41,355 nucleotides of DNA, from the IMG/VR virus record IMGVR_UViG_3300042261_002215, positions 1 through 41,355 of that record; one strand, given 5' to 3'. The position numbers and the translations under genes are program-made. This stretch comes from a virus. How positions within the stretch are numbered: position 1 is the stretch's first letter; the number at the start of each line of letters is the position of its first letter. Shown one piece after another: positions 6,925 through 13,881 of the stretch. The notes below the pieces were generated by a model. The model was not told the origin of the DNA. It worked only from the letters and a program-made list of their open reading frames with translations, and did no database searches.

Positions 6925-8115
6925 ATGGAACAAACAAATTTTTCAAAAATCGACTTGGCAGAGTTGGTTAAAGAACTCGAAAGCCAGAAATTAAGGAAAA
7001 GGGACTTGATAGTACCTTCAACTGCATTAACCATGCAAGAGGGACGATTGTCACTTTTAAATAACAACTCTAATGAAAGCTTAACCAATATCCTTTCAAA
7101 CACAGGAATCACTTTGTCAGGAGATGTTGATAACGAAGTCTATGAAATTACTGAATCCTGCCATGCCCAAATATCAGAAAAACTCGGCATACCGGGCAGA
7201 TATTATGAGAGACTAAGAAAAGAGGCAATAGACATGCTTGACTACAATGTAACAGAGTGGCTAAACAGAAGACCGATAAACTATTTCCTAAGAACTTTTA
7301 TTTCAAATGAAAGAGAATATGGAATTGCACGAGCATTCTTATCAGACAGATTCAAGGTAATCGATCATCTTGACATCCTTTTAACTGCTCTGGAAGCCAT
7401 AAGACAATCAGATAAAAAAGTCATTATTGAAAGCGCAGATTTAACAGACCAAAGAATGTATGTTAGATTCATTGCTCCGGAAATCGTTAAATCAGCACCG
7501 GGGCTACTAAAGAACTACAAAGTTCCAAACGGAAGAAATGATGACAGCGGATTCGGAGTTTGTTCAGGATTTATACTCTCAAATTCTGAAACAGGACACG
7601 CTACATTTACAATCGCGCCCAGACTGACAGTTTTGGCATGCAGAAACGGAATGATATTCCACAAAGACAAGATTGCAGAAAGACATCTTGGAACTAAGAT
7701 GGATGTTGGAACTTTCGACTGGAGTGAAGATACAAGACAGAAGGAACTTGAATTAATTCAGTGCCAAGTTAAAGATGCTGTGAATGCATACCTTTCGACA
7801 GACTATCTTGGAAATGTTTTGAACGAACTCTCGATGAAAGGTAGTAAAATCCTCGAACATCCTGTAGATGCAGTTCATAACATAAGTCTATCTTTGGGAT
7901 TTTCAGAAGAAAGAAAAAGCGAACTATTAAGCTACTTTGTTCAGGGAGGCGATACAACAGGATTCGGAGCTGTACAAAGCCTTACATATCTTGCTCAAAA
8001 AGTCCAACCGGATTTGAGATATGAACTTGAAACAGCTTCTATAAGTATTTTGGATAACATCGGCAATTACGACAGACCGGCAGTAAAGAATTACAATCAA
8101 TTGACAATCAACTGA
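6925..8115 (+). CDS. DUF932 phage/plasmid protein
   Basis: This 396-residue protein matches the DUF932 family found in phages and plasmids, usually close to recombination and replication genes. Diagnostic stretches include the segment around residues 75-110 (HAQISEKLGIPGRYYERL), the FRTFI-like FLRTFI and RAFLSDRFKVIDH, the FGVCSGFILSNSETG region, and PRLTVLACRNGMI. The biochemical role of the family is unknown. AAGGAG ends 9 bases before the ATG. Full family length, no sign of decay. Here it opens the recombination block, just before a single-TM peptide and the Sak4-like ATPase. Confidence 0.88.
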   Translation: MEQTNFSKIDLAELVKELESQKLRKRDLIVPSTALTMQEGRLSLLNNNSNESLTNILSNTGITLSGDVDNEVYEITESCHAQISEKLGIPGRYYERLRKEAIDMLDYNVTEWLNRRPINYFLRTFISNEREYGIARAFLSDRFKVIDHLDILLTALEAIRQSDKKVIIESADLTDQRMYVRFIAPEIVKSAPGLLKNYKVPNGRNDDSGFGVCSGFILSNSETGHATFTIAPRLTVLACRNGMIFHKDKIAERHLGTKMDVGTFDWSEDTRQKELELIQCQVKDAVNAYLSTDYLGNVLNELSMKGSKILEHPVDAVHNISLSLGFSEERKSELLSYFVQGGDTTGFGAVQSLTYLAQKVQPDLRYELETASISILDNIGNYDRPAVKNYNQLTIN

Positions 8116-8125
8116 AAGGTCTGAA

Positions 8126-8269
8126 ATGAAACCAGTCAAAATAAAGAAATTCCACTATGTTTCTCCATCAGAGAGAAAAGTAATCGATAAAATTTCTGTT
8201 GCCTTGCTATACACGGCAATAGGACTTCTTCTAATAACAATTTTAGTAATCAAATCAGGAGTTAAATAA
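8126..8269 (+). CDS. 47-residue single-pass membrane peptide
   Basis: A 47-residue reading frame fills the gap between DUF932 and the Sak4-like gene. It has a basic N-terminus (KPVKIKKFHYVSPSERK) and one hydrophobic helix (VALLYTAIGLLLITILVI), which predicts N-in topology by the positive-inside rule. GAAAGG lies upstream of the ATG, and the next gene starts 1 base after its stop, as elsewhere in this densely packed operon. Function unknown; small phage membrane peptides often act in lysis, superinfection exclusion or membrane anchoring. Confidence 0.55.
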   Translation: MKPVKIKKFHYVSPSERKVIDKISVALLYTAIGLLLITILVIKSGVK

Positions 8270-8270
8270 T

Positions 8271-9260
8271 ATGTTTAAAATAGTAAAATCAGACGAGCCT
8301 TTAGTTGTTGAAACCGTAAACATACTAATCTACGGAGAACCCGGGGCTGGCAAAACAAGCATTGTAAACACAGCAGAAAGTCCATTGACTTTGGATTTCG
8401 ATAAAGGAGTTCACAGAAGCGATTTCAGAAAGGATGTTCTTGTTATCGAGAGCTGGAAGCAGATAAACGATAACATGGCAGAACTAATAAAGACCTTTGG
8501 CAATTATAATACCGTAATCCTTGACACAATCGACACACTTTTAGACTATATGGGAGCTTGGATTATAGACCAGGAGCCAAAACTTGCAAGAAACAAACTA
8601 CAATTCTACGGAAAACTTAAAGACGAATTTTCTCTGTTTGTCGGCAAACTCAAAACACTTGGAAAAGACGTTGTGATGATTGCTCATGTCAGAGAAAAGG
8701 AAGAAGGAGACTTGAGAATCAAAAGACCGGCAATAACTGGTGGAAGCTACGATAGGGTTTTGCAAACTGCTGATTTCGTTGGTTATCTTTTTATAAAAGA
8801 CAACAAGCGAACCATTGACTTCAATCCAACAGATTACTGGATTGGCAAGAATTCTGCAAAGTTTAGTTCAATGCTAATTCCAGATTTCAACTCAGTTCCG
8901 GATTTCTTCTCTGGATTGATAAAGGACATGAAAACTGCTATCAATGGACAAACACAGGCACAGGTAGAAACAGTCAAGTTGATAAAATCAATGACAGACA
9001 AAATTCAAAGTCTGAGCGAATTAACAGAATTGAACTCATTTTTGAATGAATTACCCGGCATGAAGAACGGAGTAAAGAAACAGATTTGGGACAAAGTTCA
9101 AATAAGAGCAAAGGAACTCAATTTTGAGTTTAACAAGGATGAAAAGAAATTTTATCCTCTTAAACCAAAAACAGAAGAAAAGCCTGAACCAGTAAAAACA
9201 GCAACTAAAGCTAAAAAAGCAGTTGTTGAGGCAGAAGAAACTGATTTCAGTTTTGAATAA
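8271..9260 (+). CDS. Sak4-like RecA-fold ATPase (AAA_24)
   Basis: This 329-residue protein has Walker A GEPGAGKTS (residues 22-30), Walker B-like VILDTIDTL and a MIAHVREKEEG segment typical of the AAA_24/Sak4 phage recombinases, which have a reduced RecA core. Such proteins promote single-strand annealing or strand exchange with phage SSB. The last ~40 residues are Lys/Glu-rich and end in ETDFSFE, an acidic-aromatic tail that could contact a partner. It sits in a recombination module with a RecB-type nuclease/ATPase fusion downstream. The assignment to Sak4 rather than another AAA_24 role rests on context. Confidence 0.85.
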   Translation: MFKIVKSDEPLVVETVNILIYGEPGAGKTSIVNTAESPLTLDFDKGVHRSDFRKDVLVIESWKQINDNMAELIKTFGNYNTVILDTIDTLLDYMGAWIIDQEPKLARNKLQFYGKLKDEFSLFVGKLKTLGKDVVMIAHVREKEEGDLRIKRPAITGGSYDRVLQTADFVGYLFIKDNKRTIDFNPTDYWIGKNSAKFSSMLIPDFNSVPDFFSGLIKDMKTAINGQTQAQVETVKLIKSMTDKIQSLSELTELNSFLNELPGMKNGVKKQIWDKVQIRAKELNFEFNKDEKKFYPLKPKTEEKPEPVKTATKAKKAVVEAEETDFSFE

Positions 9261-9270
9261 GGAGGATGTC

Positions 9271-9588
9271 ATGATTCAAATTGATTTCAGAAAAGAACTA
9301 CCTCAATGGTCTGGCAAGTCAAGGATTAATGGTCTGCTCTCTGTATTTACAAGAGAAATCATCTATTATATCCAGACAAAGCATCATATTAGAAAACCGC
9401 TGTTGAAGCCATATTACAAAATCTTCTATGACGAAGAAAAGATGACAGAATACCTTAGCATAGTTTGGTATGTTGACGACAAGGATTCACTTTGCAAATA
9501 TAAAGTTATCTGGTTAAATACAGTAAACATAAAACCTATGGTGAACAGATACATAGGAAACAGGAAACGGAGGTATTGTTATGCTTAA
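9271..9588 (+). CDS. Small basic protein in the recombination module
   Basis: This 105-residue protein starts at the ATG at 9271, which follows a strong AAGGAGG at 9259-9265; an in-frame start further upstream would lie inside the Sak4 gene. It is basic and aromatic-rich (KPYYKIFYDEEKM, VNRYIGNRKRR). It overlaps the next gene by 8 bases. No family is recognised. The location between two recombination genes suggests a DNA-related accessory role. Confidence 0.6.
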   Translation: MIQIDFRKELPQWSGKSRINGLLSVFTREIIYYIQTKHHIRKPLLKPYYKIFYDEEKMTEYLSIVWYVDDKDSLCKYKVIWLNTVNIKPMVNRYIGNRKRRYCYA

Positions 9589-11599
9589 AATTGCAGTAAC
9601 AACGATAGAATCCTTCAGGAATTATCAGAACGGATCAATTGAACTTGAAGATTTCCTAAGAAGAGTACGTGGGGAATTCACACCATCACGGTACATGGAT
9701 CTTGGTTCTGCATTCCACGATATTCTTGAAAATATAGAATTGAGATACAACAAGGAATTGAACATATTCAAGGCTAAAAACGGTTTGGAGTTTGAGTATG
9801 AAGTAATTGCTCAATGCTATAAAAAAATCGTTTCTGAAGCCCCTTTTGAAGTTAAAATCACCAAGATATACAATACAGGTAAGGAAGAAATTGAAGTTGT
9901 TGCCAAAGTTGACCAACTTTACGGCAATTATGTAATAGAAAACAAAACCTGTTGGGGAATGTTTGACTTTGAAAGATATTTCGGTTCTTGTCAATGGAAA
10001 TTTTATCTCGACATATTTGAAGCAGAAAGAGTTTTCTATAATGTATTCTGTCTGTCGGATAAAAAGGACGGTATTGAGTTAAGAAACATCGAACAATTTT
10101 CTTTCAATGCTTATCCTGACCTGATGGAAGATTTGAATGAACTCATGAAAGACTTGGTAGAGTTTATTCATGCTAAAAATCTTGAAGAATATTTTGCTCC
10201 GGATTACAGATATAAAGAGCAAAGACCGCAACCAGTCTATTCAGAAATAAAGCAACAAATTCAATCAATAAATGATGAAGAGGAATCAACAATGAATATT
10301 CAAAAAATTAAAATTGCCAACTTGCTTGGTATTGAAGAATTGGAATTTGATCCGGGCAAGTTCACTCTTATTGAAGGTAAAAATGGTTCTGGCAAAACCT
10401 CAATCCTTGAATCAATCAAACACGCTTTGAATGGCGGACATGATGCAAAACTATTACGAAACGGATCCGACAAAGGAGAAATTGTACTTGTACTCGATGA
10501 CGGAGTTCAATTAACCAAGACTGTTACTCCAAACAAATCAGATGTAAAAATATATGACAAAGAAGGCAACCGGATAAATAAACCTCAAACCTATATCGAC
10601 AGACTGATAGACATGCTGTCAGTTAATCCAGTACAGTTTCTAACATCAGATAAAAAGAACCGGGTAAATTATCTGCTTGAAGCAATACCAATGAAATTAA
10701 CAAAGGATCATCTCGAAAAATCACTTAACGGTATGAGTGGAAGAGTTAGAGATGATTTAAATGGTCATGCCCTTGAAGTTATCGGCAGAATTTACAAACA
10801 ATTCTATGATGAAAGAACTGGAATTAACAGGGCTTTGAAAGAAAAGTCAGCCACTATGACACAACTTAAAGAATCGGTTTCAGATTTCAATTCTTCTCCA
10901 AAGGAAATTACTGATAAAATCAAACTACTTGAGAACAAGAAAGGGGAAATGGAATCCAAGAAAAGCTTGTTTATGGAACAGGCTGTCAGGAACCGCATGA
11001 ATAAACTTGATGATGAAGAAGAAAGATTCAGGGAGGAAGTTAACAGATTAAGGCTTGAGCATGAAGAAAACAAAGAAGCAATCCATAATCATTTTGATTC
11101 TCAAAAAACAGATATTCAGTCCAAATTTGAAGAAAAATACTTGCCTTTATTGAGTGAGTTAACTCTTCTCCAAGAACAGGAAAAGCAATATGCTTCCCAC
11201 GAAAAGACCAGGGAACTTGTTGAACAATTCCACAGGGAATGCCAGAGCCTGAAGGAAGAATCTGAGAAACTAAGCGGAGCTTTAACAGGATTAGATAACC
11301 TGAAAGAAGGCTTGCTAAGGGAATTACCAATACAAGGTCTTGAAATCAAAGAAGGTGAAATCTATTGTAAAGATATAATCTTTGACAAGCTTAATACTGC
11401 GGAACAGGTAAAAATTGCTGTGGAAGTAGCAAAGCTAAGGGCAAACGAACTCGGAATAATTTGTGTGGACGGAATTGAAAGACTTGACAATGACACTTTC
11501 AATGAATTCAAACACAAGGCTATTGAATCAGGATTACAGATGATAGTTACCAAGGTTGGAGATAGTGAATTAAGAATTCAGTCTGAAATGGTAGCATGA
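9581..11599 (+). CDS. Fusion of RecB-type PD-(D/E)XK nuclease and SMC-like AAA ATPase
   Basis: This 672-residue protein has two parts. Residues ~1-220 form a RecB/Cas4-type nuclease with H46 (GSAFHDILE), D111 (AKVDQLY) and E120-x-K122 (VIENKT). Residues ~238-672 form an SbcC/Rad50-like ATPase: Walker A EGKNGSGKTS (265-274), a coiled coil (~430-590), a signature-like LNTAEQ and Walker B IICVDGIERLD. Together these would make an end-processing exonuclease that loads the Sak4-like annealase. An internal ATG at residue 238 is preceded by GAGG at good spacing, so the ATPase may also be made alone. CGGAGG supports the start at 9581. Many phages encode these two parts as separate genes. Confidence 0.87.
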   Translation: MLKIAVTTIESFRNYQNGSIELEDFLRRVRGEFTPSRYMDLGSAFHDILENIELRYNKELNIFKAKNGLEFEYEVIAQCYKKIVSEAPFEVKITKIYNTGKEEIEVVAKVDQLYGNYVIENKTCWGMFDFERYFGSCQWKFYLDIFEAERVFYNVFCLSDKKDGIELRNIEQFSFNAYPDLMEDLNELMKDLVEFIHAKNLEEYFAPDYRYKEQRPQPVYSEIKQQIQSINDEEESTMNIQKIKIANLLGIEELEFDPGKFTLIEGKNGSGKTSILESIKHALNGGHDAKLLRNGSDKGEIVLVLDDGVQLTKTVTPNKSDVKIYDKEGNRINKPQTYIDRLIDMLSVNPVQFLTSDKKNRVNYLLEAIPMKLTKDHLEKSLNGMSGRVRDDLNGHALEVIGRIYKQFYDERTGINRALKEKSATMTQLKESVSDFNSSPKEITDKIKLLENKKGEMESKKSLFMEQAVRNRMNKLDDEEERFREEVNRLRLEHEENKEAIHNHFDSQKTDIQSKFEEKYLPLLSELTLLQEQEKQYASHEKTRELVEQFHRECQSLKEESEKLSGALTGLDNLKEGLLRELPIQGLEIKEGEIYCKDIIFDKLNTAEQVKIAVEVAKLRANELGIICVDGIERLDNDTFNEFKHKAIESGLQMIVTKVGDSELRIQSEMVA

Positions 11600-11703
11600 A
11601 AAAACAAGCCCCGGCATTTCCAAAAATCCACAATTCCTCTTTATGCTGCAGGAAGTGTCGGGGCATTTCTAAACTAATATTGGAGAATCAAAAATGTTAT
11701 TAA
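11596..11703 (+). CDS. Possible 35-residue Cys-containing peptide
   Basis: An ATGA overlap with the previous stop opens a 35-codon frame that also overlaps the next gene's start by 10 bases. It contains CCRKCRG in the middle and one more Cys near the end. The frame coincides with the long hairpin at 11608-11664, so the sequence may be constrained by RNA structure rather than by protein. No Shine-Dalgarno of its own was identified. Tentative. Confidence 0.25.
   Translation: MKKQAPAFPKIHNSSLCCRKCRGISKLILENQKCY
11608..11664 (+). other. Long intergenic RNA hairpin
   Basis: Arms 11608-11621 and 11651-11664 pair over 14 bases with two G-T wobbles, enclosing a 29-base loop, between the nuclease/ATPase gene and the AEP-like gene. 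The lower stem is GC-rich (GCCCCG/CGGGGC), striking in this AT-rich phage. There is no T-run after it, so it is not a standard terminator. It could be a processing or stability element, or an attenuator inside the early operon. Confidence 0.6.
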
Positions 11704-12284
11704 ATTTAAGTATAAATAAAAGCATGATAAATAAAGCCAACCCTTCACTTTACGGTTGGAAAAATGCTGAAATTAACGGCGAAGAACTTGCTGATCACAT
11801 TCATAACGGGTTTGCATTTTCTCCCGGTGTCTTGAAACCAAATGCTTCAGGTAGGAAACCTTCCATAAAAGATATCAAATTCGCTCATATTTTGGCAATA
11901 GATATTGATAATGACATCAAGTCATATAACAGCCTTACCAAAAAATATGACAAGAGAATCAAGAATATCGATGAAGGATATAAGACTTATTCGGAAGCTG
12001 TTAATGATGATTTTATCAAAGACAATGCTTTGCTTGTTTACACCACGCCAAGTCATAAAGATGGATTTGAAAGATTCAGAATTGTCTTTGTTATCGAAAA
12101 ACTAATAAACAATCCTGATGAATATAGGCAAATAATAACTCCTTTAATCGACAGGTTTGGAGGAGATAAATCCTGTTCAAACATAGACAGGTTGTTTTAT
12201 GGGAACAGAGATTGCCAGCTCGAATATTTTGGAAAGATTTTAAAAAACATATCTGAAACAACAAACCGGATAAATTATGAGTAA
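11694..12284 (+). CDS. AEP-like primase domain protein
   Basis: This 196-residue protein shows the three motifs of archaeo-eukaryotic primase (PrimPol-type) domains: a DxD at the end of a strand (LAIDIDND, D70 and D72), a TPSHK segment (H121) followed by ERFRIVFVIE, and a later acidic residue in the CSNIDRLFYGN stretch (D165). The FRIVF...D.SCSN.DR.FYGN pattern is typical of phage and plasmid primase-polymerases. No helicase or PriCT domain follows, so this is a minimal catalytic unit. It would make primers or extend DNA in phage replication alongside the T7-type primase-helicase at 13882. It overlaps the next gene by 8 bases. Confidence 0.65.
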   Translation: MLLNLSINKSMINKANPSLYGWKNAEINGEELADHIHNGFAFSPGVLKPNASGRKPSIKDIKFAHILAIDIDNDIKSYNSLTKKYDKRIKNIDEGYKTYSEAVNDDFIKDNALLVYTTPSHKDGFERFRIVFVIEKLINNPDEYRQIITPLIDRFGGDKSCSNIDRLFYGNRDCQLEYFGKILKNISETTNRINYE

Positions 12285-13188
12285 AGATGCCTATTATTTT
12301 TCGCATGATGCAAATGCCCGTCATGATGAAAAGGTTCTTGAGCTGAGAGCAGAACTTGGCTGGGAAGGTTATGGTATCTTTTGGGCTATTATCGAATGTT
12401 TAAGGGAAGCATCAGGGTACAAATACAGTATTAAAAGACTGAATGGTCTTGCCTTGCAATTGTCCACCACAAAGGAAAAGCTCGAACAGATAATTCTTAA
12501 CTTCGGACTTTTTAGTTTCGATGATGAGAACTTCTGGAGTGAGAGCCTTCTTAGAAGAATGGAAGAACGTGATTCGAAGGTTCGCAAAGCGAAGGAATCA
12601 GCCCAGAAGCGGTGGGAAGATTATTATGCAAAGCAAGAGCAAAACCCAAAAAATGCTGATGAAGAAACATTGGAAACAAACGGCATTAACAACGCAGATA
12701 ATTCCTTAACCGAACCTTATGCGGTTGCAGAAGAATCGCATAACGAAAGTTCTGCTATAAAAGGAAAGGAAAAGAAAGGAAAGGAAATAAAAGAAAAAGA
12801 AATTCTTTCTTCTTCTCCTCCGAAATCTGAAATTTCGGAAGAAGCAAAGGAATTTGCAGGTTTTTTCAAGGATCTTTTGCCACCCACACAGAAAGTAACC
12901 GATTCTGATTTTAAAAATTGGGGTGATACTTTCGATAAACTTGTGAGAATTGACAAGCGACCTGTTGAAGAAATCTACAAAATCACAGAATGGGCTCGCA
13001 AAGATTCTTTCTGGGGTGAAATGGGAAATTTCCTTTCTGCCTGCAAACTAAGGAGTAAGAACAAGGACGGAGTTTTATTCTATGACATCTTTTTGCAAAA
13101 ATTCTTAAAGGAAAGGAGTAAGTCCAATGGAACAACAGGTTCAGTACAGCAAGTCCAAAGACCAGCTTGGATTACAGCAAAAGAGTGA
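12277..13188 (+). CDS. DUF4373 (Lin1244/Lin1753-like) replication-associated protein
   Basis: This 303-residue protein has the N-terminal Lin1244/Lin1753 domain (residues ~5-105: YYFSHDANARHDEKVLELR, GYGIFWAIIECLRE, SLLRRMEERDSKV), a winged-helix type module found in phage replication-initiation proteins. It is followed by a Lys/Glu-rich linker (~155-185) and a second small helical domain near the C-terminus. It probably brings the replication machinery to the phage origin, as DnaD-like proteins do. Its 3' end overlaps the next gene by 62 bases in another frame. Confidence 0.85.
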   Translation: MSKDAYYFSHDANARHDEKVLELRAELGWEGYGIFWAIIECLREASGYKYSIKRLNGLALQLSTTKEKLEQIILNFGLFSFDDENFWSESLLRRMEERDSKVRKAKESAQKRWEDYYAKQEQNPKNADEETLETNGINNADNSLTEPYAVAEESHNESSAIKGKEKKGKEIKEKEILSSSPPKSEISEEAKEFAGFFKDLLPPTQKVTDSDFKNWGDTFDKLVRIDKRPVEEIYKITEWARKDSFWGEMGNFLSACKLRSKNKDGVLFYDIFLQKFLKERSKSNGTTGSVQQVQRPAWITAKE

Positions 13189-13426
13189 ACTGCTTGCTAT
13201 TCTTGATTCTCTTTTTCCTGAACAAAGACTACTTGACGAGAAAAGTCCCGGTAGAAAAAAGGCAGACTTCACTTTTGAATTAATGCAGAAGCAGAATTGG
13301 ACTGTAGTCGAGTTTGAAAAATCAATGCTTGAATTCTCAATGAAGTGGTCTTACACTACTTGGATGCCTGCCAACATTCTCGAATTCAAAAGAAAACTGT
13401 TTTCTGACAATGAAATGGTGATTTGA
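13127..13426 (+). CDS. Small replication-module protein, unknown
   Basis: This 99-residue protein begins inside the previous gene: an AAAGGAG-type site lies about 10 bases before the ATG at 13127, and the coding sense continues cleanly to 13426. It is helical, with KADFTFELMQKQNWTVVEFEKSM and an aromatic WSYTTWMPANILEF. No family is recognised. Its place between an initiator-like protein and the primase-helicase suggests a loader or accessory role; this is inference. Confidence 0.6.
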   Translation: MEQQVQYSKSKDQLGLQQKSELLAILDSLFPEQRLLDEKSPGRKKADFTFELMQKQNWTVVEFEKSMLEFSMKWSYTTWMPANILEFKRKLFSDNEMVI

Positions 13427-13427
13427 A

Positions 13428-13637
13428 ATGAAAAGGCAGATTGAAAAGGATGAAAAGCATAAACTCATTGACGAAATGTACAGCAGGAAGCTCTTTAATG
13501 GAATTGACTTTTACGAGTTTGAAGAGAGGGCGGCTATTATGGAATTTGATGGCAACATGAAAGCAGAATTAGCCGCTACTCTTGCTTTTAATGATATTAC
13601 TAAAAATTTTGCATATTCTAAAGGAAAAATAAAATGA
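13428..13637 (+). CDS. Small replication-module protein, unknown
   Basis: This 69-residue helical protein begins one base after the previous stop and overlaps the next start by 4 bases (ATGA). It is charged, with AAIMEFDGNMKAELAATLAFND in the middle and a basic tail. No family is recognised. It is conserved in position within a tightly packed replication cluster. Confidence 0.55.
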   Translation: MKRQIEKDEKHKLIDEMYSRKLFNGIDFYEFEERAAIMEFDGNMKAELAATLAFNDITKNFAYSKGKIK

Positions 13638-13870
13638 TTAAAATTACAGGCTTGTATAAAGCCACATCCAAGAAAAATGAATCTTACTTGTCCGGCAGAA
13701 CAATTGACGGAGTGAAGTATTTCGTTTTCAAAAACAACAAAACAAAAGACAATCATCCAGATTATAACTTGTATATGGAAGACACGGAACAAAATCCTCC
13801 CAAGTCAAAACCTGAATATTCAGAAGACTATGTGAAACAGGTTGAAACTGATGATGATTTACCATTTTAG
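13634..13870 (+). CDS. Small protein with an SSB-type acidic C-terminal tip
   Basis: This 78-residue protein has a beta-rich N-terminal part (MIKITGLYKATSKKNESYL, VKYFVFKNNK, PDYNLYM), an acidic disordered linker and the ending DDDLPF. The last six residues reproduce the tip by which bacterial SSB proteins recruit replication and repair partners. A short OB-like body or a partner-mimic is possible. It lies immediately upstream of the primase-helicase (11-base gap) and downstream of the initiator-like gene, which supports a role at the phage replisome. Similar tiny proteins occur in other phages but have no established name that I can assign. Confidence 0.7.
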   Translation: MIKITGLYKATSKKNESYLSGRTIDGVKYFVFKNNKTKDNHPDYNLYMEDTEQNPPKSKPEYSEDYVKQVETDDDLPF

Positions 13871-13881
13871 GAGATGGAAGC

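Noticed and set aside
10804-11349. Several antisense frames opposite the coiled-coil of the nuclease/ATPase fusion
   Set aside because: Glu/Lys-rich coiled-coil codons give Ser/Leu/Phe-rich open frames on the other strand. No start signals or motifs support them.
12760-12810. Long purine-rich tract in the DUF4373 gene
   Set aside because: It encodes the Lys/Glu linker typical of this protein type and shows no repeat or structural signal of its own.
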